Origin: Candidatus Hydrogenedentota bacterium
GTDB taxonomy: Bacteria; Hydrogenedentota; Hydrogenedentia; Hydrogenedentales; SLHB01
NCBI GenBank assembly: GCA_020849535.1
Contig: JADLGB010000138.1
Span: forward strand, 1 to 59,408
Direction: 5' to 3'
DNA: 59,408 bases
The translations under genes and the position numbers were made by a program. The notes under the pieces are model-generated. The model ran no database searches and was not told the DNA's origin. It was given only the letters and a program-made list of their open reading frames with translations. Below are positions 7,118 through 15,073 of this stretch, in pieces. Position 1 is the first letter of the stretch. Each line of letters begins with the position of its first letter.

Positions 7118-10100
7118 ATGCATCTAGAAGACGGAGCCAAGAACCCCGGCGTTCAAGCCCTTCGCCAGTGGCTCGTCAACCGCGTGGCACGCGAAACACG
7201 GATGGAGCCATCGCACGTCGGCATCCACACCCCTTTTGCGAGCTTCGGTTTGGGTTCCGCGCAAGCCGTCTCCCTTGCGGGCGAGCTGGAGGAGATGCTC
7301 GGCCGGGAAATGCCTGCCACGCTTGCCTGGGAGTATCCGACGATCGCGGAGTTGGCAGACTACCTCGCGCGGGATCCCTCTGGCTCCGCACCGCGCTCCG
7401 CGGATGACGAGGACTTCCCGCCTCTCGAGCCCATAGCGATAGTCGGCATCGCGTGCCGCCTACCCGGCGCCACGGGACCCCACGCCTTCTGGAACATGCT
7501 GTGCCAGGGGCGCGAGGCCATCGTCGAGGTCCCGCCCGACCGCTGGGACGTGGAGGAATACTACGATCCCACCCCCGGTACCCCCGGCAAAACCTACGCG
7601 CGCTGGGGCGGATTCATCGACAAGATCGATCTCTTCGACCCCGGCTTCTTTGGCATCTCGCCTCGCGAAGCCACCCGGATGGATCCGCAGCAGCGCATCC
7701 TCCTCGAACTCGCCTGGAACGCCATCGAAGATGCCGGAATCGATCCCGATACGCTGCACGGATCGCGCACGGGGGTCTTCGTCGGCATCACCGGAAACGA
7801 CTACGGCCGCGTCCAGATGAATCCCGCGTACACCGACATGTACATGCCCACCGGGAATGCGACCAGCATCGCCGCCAACCGCGTTTCGTATTTCTTCAAC
7901 CTCCGCGGACCCAGCATGATCGTCGACACGGCGTGCTCCTCTTCCCTCGTGGCGCTGCATCTCGCATGCAAGAGCCTGTGGAACCGCGAGGCGGACGCCG
8001 CGCTCGCCGGCGGAACCAACCTCCTGCTTTCGCCAACGCTCACCATCAACCTCTCCTTGGCGGGCATGTTGTCCAAGGAAGGCAGGTGCAAGGCATTCGA
8101 TGCGTCCGCCGACGGGTTCGTGCGCGGAGAAGGCGCCGGATTCGTCGTGCTGAAACCGCTTGCGCGCGCGCTTGCCGATGGCGACGCAATCTACGCCACC
8201 GTGCTGGCCACATCGGTGAATAGCGATGGCCGGAGCAACGGCATCACGGCCCCGAGCCGGGAAGCGCAGGAGGCGGCGCTGCGCGACGCGTGCCGCCGTG
8301 CGGGAATTCCCCCCGCGACAATCGACTACGTGGAAGCGCACGGCACGGGTACCGTTCTGGGCGATCCGATCGAGGCCTCTGCTATCGGCACGGTACTCGG
8401 CGTGGGGCGCGATCCGGAAAGACCCATCCTCCTGGGTTCTGTGAAAACGAACATCGGGCATCTCGAAGGAGCAGCGGGGATAGCGGGCATCATCAAGGCC
8501 GCACTGTGCATCAAGCATCGACAGATACCGCCGAGCCTGCACTTCAAGAACCCCAATCCCAACATCCCGTTCGACAGACTGCCGTTGCGCGTGCAGACTC
8601 AGTTGTCTCCCTGGCCCGCGTGGAGCGAAGGTGCCGTCGCGGGAGTCAGTTCATTCGGATTTGGCGGAACGAACGCATGCGCGATCCTCGGGGAAGCGCC
8701 CCAGCAGGCGCCGCGGACATCCGCGAGTCCTTCCCCCTTTCCACATCTACTGGTGTTGTCCGCCCACGACCAGAAGACGCTGCCCGCGGTGGCAGAAGTC
8801 TACGCGGATTTCCTGCGCTCCGGCGACAATCAGGGGATTCCTCCGGAAGATATTTGTTACACGGCCGCGTTGCATCGCAAACACTTTCCGCAGCGTCTCG
8901 CCGTCACCGGCCGGGACCGCGAAGACCTCGCTTCGGGAATCGAAGCATTCATCAACGGCGCTGCCCGCGCGAACGTCTGTGTAGGCGCCGCAGTTACCGA
9001 TCGGCGCCCCCACGTGGCCTTCGTGTTTCCTGGGCAGGGCACGCAATGGCCCGGAATGGGGCGGCGGCTCCTCGAATGCTCGCCGGTCTTTCGCGAGGCC
9101 GTGGAAGAAGTGGATGCTCTGTTCCATCCGCTGGGCTCCTGGTCGATCCTGGAAGAAATGGCAAGGCCCGCGCAGGAGTCTCGCCTGGAAGAGACCGCCT
9201 GCGCGCAACCGGTGTTGTTTGCACTGCAGACCGGCCTCGCGGCCATGTGGAAGTCGTGGGGGGTCGAGCCGGACTCCGTGTTGGGACACAGCATGGGCGA
9301 GGCGGCCGCGGCGTTCGTGGCGGGTGCGCTATCACTGGACGACGCAGTGCAAGTCATCCACCACCGGAGCCGCCTGATGCAACGCGCGACGGGCACGGGC
9401 CAGATGGTCAGCGTCAGTCTGCCGTTGGAGGAGGTGAAGACGCGGCTCGCGGCCTACGGCGGCCGCATCGGTATCGGCGCCGTGAATAGTCCGACCTCGG
9501 TCGTGGTCTCGGGTGAATCGGATGCTGTCGATGAACTGCTGGAAGAACTGACCCGCGACCGCGCCGCGTTTCAGTCCATTGCCAGGCATTACGCGTTTCA
9601 CAGTCATCTCATGGATCCGTTTGTGAGCGAACTCGAAGACGCGCTTGCCGCCATTTCGCCGCGCGCGCCGGCGATTCCCATCTATTCGACCGTCACGGGT
9701 GCGCGAATCGATGTCCACACCTCGCTGGATGCGAGCTACTGGGGCCGCAATCTGCGGCAAACCGTGCTGTTCCATCCCGCGGTGGATGCCACGATCGGGG
9801 ACGGCGTTCATGTCCTGCTTGAATGCAGTCCCCATCCCACCCTGCGGGGCCCTGCGCGCCAGTGCATTCGCAGCCGTGGGGCGAAGGCCGTCACGGTGGA
9901 ATCGCTGCGCAAGGACGAAGATGATGGCGCGGCGGTCATTCAGGCCCTCGGCGCGCTGCATGTCGCGGGATTCGCGCTCGACTACCGCACCGTGTTTCCC
10001 GGCGTGGGCAAACGTGTCGCGCTGCCCACCTACCCTTGGCAACGCCAGCGTTGCTGGCTGGAACTGGGCGAAGCGGACATGTGGCAGGGCGCCTGGAAAG

Positions 10101-13100
10101 GCGCCTCATCCAGAGGCGCGCACCCGTTCAAGCCGCGGAAGACAGACGCCCCCACGCCCACCTGGCAATTTGATTTGGATATGCAGGCCCTCGCCTTTCT
10201 TCGAGAACACCAGGTGCAAGGTTCGCCTATTCTTCCGGCGACCGCCTTTCTCGAGATGGCGCTTGTGGCCGCGAATGCCCACTTCGGATCTTCGGGCGCT
10301 ATCCTGAGCGACGTCACGCTTTTCAGGCCGCTCGGGCTGACGGAGGGCAAGCAGGAGACGCACGTCGTCTTTGATTCCGCTTCTCCGTCCGAAGTCTCGT
10401 TTCAGTTGTACTCGCGGCATGCGTCGAAAGGCGCAAGCGCAACGTGGACGCTTCACGCGAGCGGATCGGCTGCCGCGCCGTCCGCGGGCGGCAACGGCCG
10501 CGCCCACAGACTGACGGAGGACCGCGCGGCGGCGTTGCGGCGAGGCGATACCGTAACCAGCGGGCCCTTCTACGATGCGTTGCGCGCGCGCGGCTACGAA
10601 TACGGGCCATCGTTTCAAGGGGTCGAGGCGGTCTGGCGAAACAACGGAGAAGCGCTGGGACGACTGCGTCCGGCCGCCGCGCACGGGACCGGCTCGCAGC
10701 CATACGAAGTCCATCCCGCCGTGTTGGACTCCGCGATGCAGGTACTAGGTGCGGCCTTGGCATCGCAGCCGGATCGTACTGGCGCCAACGCCGTCTATCT
10801 GCCCGTGCATTTCGACGAGGTGCTGGTACACGAGAAGCAGGGGGCGCCGTCATGGGCCCATGTCACGCTTCGTAAGCATGAAGGCAACGGTCCGCAAGTC
10901 GAAGGCGATGTGACCCTGTACAGCCCGGAGTACCGCCCGGTCGTGGAATTGCGCGGGCTGCGTTTGCAGCGCGTCGAAAACAAGGACGGGGAGCGATCGC
11001 GCGACGCGGGAAATCCGGCGGATTGGCTCTTCGAGATTGTCTGGGAACCCAAGCCGGCGCCGGGTACGCGTGGAACCGTTCTTCCGGGAGCGGTGCCCGC
11101 GTTGCGCGCGTTTGTGGATGAAGTGGAGAAAGAAGCCCACACCCAGAACGAAGTTCACGCGATGCGACGCTACGAGGCGGCGGTTGGACTCCTCGACGCG
11201 CTGGTGGCCGCGTACACGGTCAACACGATGCTTGAATTGGGCTGGCACTGGGCCCCCGGCGAAACCTTCGCCTTTGAGGCGATGTGCGCGCATCTCGGTA
11301 TCGCACCGCGCCACAAGCGCGTTGTGAACCGCCTGCTCGAAATGCTTGAAGAGGACGGTTTGCTCGCGCGCGCCGGAGATGAGTGGCGCGCCGTTGCGGA
11401 ATTGAAGCCTCAAGACGCGGACGCGCTGTACCGGCACGTGCTCGCCGGCTATCCATCGTTGGCCGCGGAACTCGCGATTTGCGGGGCCTGCGGCCAGCAG
11501 CTCGGCGCGATTCTGACCGGACAAAAGGATGCGCTGGCGGTCATCTTCCCCGAAGGGTCGTTCGCGCTTGTCGAACGCCTGTATGCCGACTCGCCATTCT
11601 CGCGCGCAAACAACGCCCTCGTGAAACGTGCGCTCACGCGCATTGTCGAGTCGTTGCCACCCGGCCGCGTGCTGCGCATACTCGAGGTGGGCGCCGGAAC
11701 CGGCGGACTGACATCCCACATCCTGCCGGTGCTCCCGAGCGATCGGGTCAAGTACACCTTCACGGATGTGTCGCCGCTTTTCCTCGGCCAGGCCGAAGCG
11801 AAATTCAGAACCTATTCATCCCTTGTCGAGTACAGACTCCTCGACGTAGAGGCAAGTCCTGAGTCGCAAGGGTTTGACGAGCTGCATGCGTTCGACATCG
11901 TCATCGCGGCGAATGTGTTGCACGCCACGAGCGATCTGCGAATCAGCCTCGAGCATGTGAAGAGCCTGTTGGCTCCGCGCGGTCTGCTGATGTTAATCGA
12001 AGGCGCCGGCAAACGCCGTCTGCTCGACCTCGTGTTTGGCTTGACTGAAGGCTGGTGGAGATTCAAGGACTTCGATGTGCGTCCTGCCCATCCCCTGATT
12101 TCTGGCCAGGCATGGCGGCGACTCCTTGCCGAACTGGGCTTTGTGGATTCTTTCGACAGTGAGGCTTGCAGCGAAGGTTCACGCATTTCGCAGCAACCCG
12201 TGTTGATGGCTGAAGCGCCCGCGCTTGACGCGCCCTCCGTTGCTCTCCAGTCACTGCATCCAAAGGAGGAAGCCGGCCTGTGGGTGCTTCTCGCGGATTC
12301 CACAGGCGTGGCGGACCGGCTGGCAGAAGACCTGAAGTCCTTGGGCGAGGGCGTCGCCACGGTGTATCCGGCCGCGGCGTACGAACAGCGTGCCGAAGGC
12401 GTGTATGGCGCTGCTCCCCAATCGCCCGAAGATCTCGATCGGGTGCTGCGCCATGTGGGTGAATGTGCCAACGTCGTGAGAGGCGTCGTGCATTGTTGGA
12501 GTCTGGATGCCGCGCCCCTGCAAAAAAGCGCAGGCGATCCATCGGCAGTCTCGCAGAACTGTGCGAGCGCGCTCGCCATTTTCAAGGCGCTCACGGCAAT
12601 CCAACACAGGCCGGCCCCGCGGCTCTACCTGGTGACGCGCGGCAGTCAGCCTGTACGCCTCGGCGATCCTGCGTGCGACCCGGCACAGGCTACGCTGTGG
12701 GGTTTGGCCAAGGTGATGACCTTCGAAAACGCCGCATTGCGATGCACGGCCATCGACTTGGAGGCGGAGCAAGCGGAGGGGTGTGCGTCGCTGCTGCTGC
12801 GCGAAGTGTGGCACGGTGACGCGGAGAGCCTGGTGGCGTTTCGCGAGGGCGCTCGCTACGTACAACGGATGACGGCGTGGTGTCCTACGCCATCTGGGCT
12901 AGCCACGGACGGCGAGACCGCGATGCGTCTCGAAATCGCCCGGCCCGGCTCCATCGACGGCGTTGCTGTCCGCCCGGCGCGGCGCGCGACACCGGGACCC
13001 GATGAAGTCGAGATTGCGGTGAAAGCGTCTGCCCTGAACTTCCGCGATATTCTCAAAGCCGCGGGAATGTACCCCACGCGGGAAGGTGAGTACCAAGGCT

Positions 13101-15073
13101 TGGGTGATGAGTGTTGCGGTGTGGTGGTATCCGCCGGTGCGAACGTCCAGCGATTCAAGGCGGGCGATAACGTCGTCGCGATCGCGCGCGATAGCTTTGC
13201 CACCTCCGTCATAGCCCACCAGAACCTTGTTGTTCCGAAACCCGAAAACCTCACGTACGAAGAGGCGGCGGGAGTGCCGGTCGTATTCTTGACCGCGTTG
13301 TATGCGCTGTGTGAATGCGCGCGCCTGCAACGGGGCGAGCGCGTGCTGATCCACGCGGGCGCGGGCGGCGTCGGCCTCGCGGCAATCCAGGTGGCCCAGT
13401 GGCTGGGCGCGGAAGTGTTTGCCACGGCGGGGAGCCCCGAGAAGCGCGAGTACCTCGAGGCACTCGGCGTTCCGCATGTCATGGACTCGCGTACCTTGAA
13501 ATTCGCGGACGAGATCGATGCGATCACGGAAGGCCGCGGCGTCGACGTCGTGCTCAACTCGCTTGCAGGCAAAGCCCTGCTGCAAAGCGTGGCATGCCTC
13601 GCCTCCTTCGGCCGCTTCATTGAGATCGGCAAGCGTGACATCTACGAGAACCTGCAACTCGGCCTGCGCCCGTTTTCCAAGACGCTCACATTCACGTCGC
13701 TGGACCTCGGCCGTGCGATCGAGCATGTCCCGGATACCGTCAAGAGGCTGCTCGAAGACATCGTAAGCCTCCTGGATGAAGGCGTGCTGAAGGCGCTGCC
13801 CGCGCGTGTGTATCCATTGAGCGAAGTCCACGCGGCGTTCCGCCACATGGCCCAGGCGCGGCACATCGGCAAGATCGTCCTTACCCTGCGCGACGGCGCT
13901 CTGGCGTGCACAACCTGGCGCAAGCCCGCGATTCGCTCCGATGCGACGTATCTCATAACCGGCGCGTTTGGTGGATTCGGCGGCGAAGTCGCCACGTGGC
14001 TGGCCGATTGTGGCGCGCGGCACCTCGCACTGATGAGCCGAAGCGGTGCGAGCGGCCAGCGGGCGCAAAGCCTCGTGCGCGAATTGACAAATCGCGGTGT
14101 GAACACCTGCATCGTGCAAGGTGATGTGGCTCGCGGCGAAGACGTGCGGAACGCCATCGCGCAGATTCAGGACGGTATGCCGCCGTTGCGGGGCGTCTTC
14201 CATGCCGCGATGGTCATTGATGACGAGAGCCTCACGGCCATGACCCTCGACAAGATGGAACGCGTACTCGCCCCCAAGGTTCGCGGCGCCTGGAACCTCC
14301 ATCAGCAGACCCGCAACGCGCCGCTCGACTATTTCGTGCTGTTTTCCTCGGGCGCCGCGTTAGCGGGGTCGCCGGGGCAAGGCAATTACGTCGCCGCAAA
14401 CGCGTACCTCGACGCGCTGGCGCATCACCGCCGCGCTTTGGGTATGCCGGGGCTCTCGGTGAATTGGGGCCGCATCGCCGACGTCGGCTATGTGGCGGAG
14501 CACCAGGACGTCGCGGATCGCCTCACACGGCTTGGATTCGAGGGTATTGCCCCGCGTGAGGCCTTGAGCATTCTGAGCGAATTGATGGCCTCCGGTGCCG
14601 TGCAAACGGGTGTGGTCCGGAATGACTGGAACAAGTGGCGCGACTTCTATCCGGCCGGCGAAGACTTTCCTTTGATAGGCCGCTTGGTGTCCAAGGAGCG
14701 CCGCGAAGATGGCGGGGGCAGCGGACTCAACCTCGAGGCGCTGCGCGGCTCGGCCGACCGCGAGGCGGCGCTGCGCCTCTATCTCTGCGAATGCCTTGGA
14801 CAGGTCCTCGCGCTCGAACCGGAATCCCTCGATGTGGACAAGTCACTCGACGCGCTTGGGCTCGATTCCATCGCGGGGATGGAGTTGAAAAGCAAGATCG
14901 AGTCGGACTTCTCGCTGTCGCTGCCCATGGCCATGCTTGTGCAGGGTCCCACGGTCGCACAGTTTGCGAGCGACCTGCTCAAACTGATCCTGGACACCCA
15001 CGGGCTCCCAGCGCCGCCCGCGGTCTCAGCCGCCGCAGGCGGACATGTCGAACATGAAGAGGGTGAAATATGA
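7118..15073 (+). CDS. Type I polyketide synthase, ACP-KS-AT-DH-MT-ER-KR-ACP
   Basis: A 2651-residue single-module, fully reducing PKS. Domains in order: N-terminal ACP (phosphopantetheine Ser47 in GLGSAQ); KS about 105-530 (Cys273 in DTACSSS, His408 in EAHGTG, His448 in KTNIGHLEG); AT about 635-930 (Ser725 in GHSMGE, His828 in YAFH); DH about 1010-1290 (His1031 in HQVQGSPILP, Asp1204 in HPAVLDSAMQ); C-methyltransferase about 1450-1700 (LEVGAGTGG at 1522-1530); ER about 1960-2265 (HAGAGGVGLAA from 2079); KR about 2275-2490 (TGAFGGFGG near 2282, Ser2411, Tyr2424); C-terminal ACP (Ser2584 in GLDSIAG). All catalytic residues are present. YAFH is intermediate between malonyl (HAFH) and methylmalonyl (YASH) signatures, so the extender is unclear. 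No thioesterase is present. The tail ends in acidic EHEEGEI, a plausible docking peptide. The stop overlaps the next start (ATGA). Confidence 0.95.
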   Translation: MHLEDGAKNPGVQALRQWLVNRVARETRMEPSHVGIHTPFASFGLGSAQAVSLAGELEEMLGREMPATLAWEYPTIAELADYLARDPSGSAPRSADDEDFPPLEPIAIVGIACRLPGATGPHAFWNMLCQGREAIVEVPPDRWDVEEYYDPTPGTPGKTYARWGGFIDKIDLFDPGFFGISPREATRMDPQQRILLELAWNAIEDAGIDPDTLHGSRTGVFVGITGNDYGRVQMNPAYTDMYMPTGNATSIAANRVSYFFNLRGPSMIVDTACSSSLVALHLACKSLWNREADAALAGGTNLLLSPTLTINLSLAGMLSKEGRCKAFDASADGFVRGEGAGFVVLKPLARALADGDAIYATVLATSVNSDGRSNGITAPSREAQEAALRDACRRAGIPPATIDYVEAHGTGTVLGDPIEASAIGTVLGVGRDPERPILLGSVKTNIGHLEGAAGIAGIIKAALCIKHRQIPPSLHFKNPNPNIPFDRLPLRVQTQLSPWPAWSEGAVAGVSSFGFGGTNACAILGEAPQQAPRTSASPSPFPHLLVLSAHDQKTLPAVAEVYADFLRSGDNQGIPPEDICYTAALHRKHFPQRLAVTGRDREDLASGIEAFINGAARANVCVGAAVTDRRPHVAFVFPGQGTQWPGMGRRLLECSPVFREAVEEVDALFHPLGSWSILEEMARPAQESRLEETACAQPVLFALQTGLAAMWKSWGVEPDSVLGHSMGEAAAAFVAGALSLDDAVQVIHHRSRLMQRATGTGQMVSVSLPLEEVKTRLAAYGGRIGIGAVNSPTSVVVSGESDAVDELLEELTRDRAAFQSIARHYAFHSHLMDPFVSELEDALAAISPRAPAIPIYSTVTGARIDVHTSLDASYWGRNLRQTVLFHPAVDATIGDGVHVLLECSPHPTLRGPARQCIRSRGAKAVTVESLRKDEDDGAAVIQALGALHVAGFALDYRTVFPGVGKRVALPTYPWQRQRCWLELGEADMWQGAWKGASSRGAHPFKPRKTDAPTPTWQFDLDMQALAFLREHQVQGSPILPATAFLEMALVAANAHFGSSGAILSDVTLFRPLGLTEGKQETHVVFDSASPSEVSFQLYSRHASKGASATWTLHASGSAAAPSAGGNGRAHRLTEDRAAALRRGDTVTSGPFYDALRARGYEYGPSFQGVEAVWRNNGEALGRLRPAAAHGTGSQPYEVHPAVLDSAMQVLGAALASQPDRTGANAVYLPVHFDEVLVHEKQGAPSWAHVTLRKHEGNGPQVEGDVTLYSPEYRPVVELRGLRLQRVENKDGERSRDAGNPADWLFEIVWEPKPAPGTRGTVLPGAVPALRAFVDEVEKEAHTQNEVHAMRRYEAAVGLLDALVAAYTVNTMLELGWHWAPGETFAFEAMCAHLGIAPRHKRVVNRLLEMLEEDGLLARAGDEWRAVAELKPQDADALYRHVLAGYPSLAAELAICGACGQQLGAILTGQKDALAVIFPEGSFALVERLYADSPFSRANNALVKRALTRIVESLPPGRVLRILEVGAGTGGLTSHILPVLPSDRVKYTFTDVSPLFLGQAEAKFRTYSSLVEYRLLDVEASPESQGFDELHAFDIVIAANVLHATSDLRISLEHVKSLLAPRGLLMLIEGAGKRRLLDLVFGLTEGWWRFKDFDVRPAHPLISGQAWRRLLAELGFVDSFDSEACSEGSRISQQPVLMAEAPALDAPSVALQSLHPKEEAGLWVLLADSTGVADRLAEDLKSLGEGVATVYPAAAYEQRAEGVYGAAPQSPEDLDRVLRHVGECANVVRGVVHCWSLDAAPLQKSAGDPSAVSQNCASALAIFKALTAIQHRPAPRLYLVTRGSQPVRLGDPACDPAQATLWGLAKVMTFENAALRCTAIDLEAEQAEGCASLLLREVWHGDAESLVAFREGARYVQRMTAWCPTPSGLATDGETAMRLEIARPGSIDGVAVRPARRATPGPDEVEIAVKASALNFRDILKAAGMYPTREGEYQGLGDECCGVVVSAGANVQRFKAGDNVVAIARDSFATSVIAHQNLVVPKPENLTYEEAAGVPVVFLTALYALCECARLQRGERVLIHAGAGGVGLAAIQVAQWLGAEVFATAGSPEKREYLEALGVPHVMDSRTLKFADEIDAITEGRGVDVVLNSLAGKALLQSVACLASFGRFIEIGKRDIYENLQLGLRPFSKTLTFTSLDLGRAIEHVPDTVKRLLEDIVSLLDEGVLKALPARVYPLSEVHAAFRHMAQARHIGKIVLTLRDGALACTTWRKPAIRSDATYLITGAFGGFGGEVATWLADCGARHLALMSRSGASGQRAQSLVRELTNRGVNTCIVQGDVARGEDVRNAIAQIQDGMPPLRGVFHAAMVIDDESLTAMTLDKMERVLAPKVRGAWNLHQQTRNAPLDYFVLFSSGAALAGSPGQGNYVAANAYLDALAHHRRALGMPGLSVNWGRIADVGYVAEHQDVADRLTRLGFEGIAPREALSILSELMASGAVQTGVVRNDWNKWRDFYPAGEDFPLIGRLVSKERREDGGGSGLNLEALRGSADREAALRLYLCECLGQVLALEPESLDVDKSLDALGLDSIAGMELKSKIESDFSLSLPMAMLVQGPTVAQFASDLLKLILDTHGLPAPPAVSAAAGGHVEHEEGEI

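Noticed and set aside
12899..14302. 467-residue minus-strand frame within the PKS
   Set aside because: It is antisense to the ER and KR domains, which are intact on the plus strand.
14600..15073. Thioesterase domain at the PKS C-terminus
   Set aside because: After the KR there is only an ACP and a short acidic tail. No GxSxG hydrolase fold is present.
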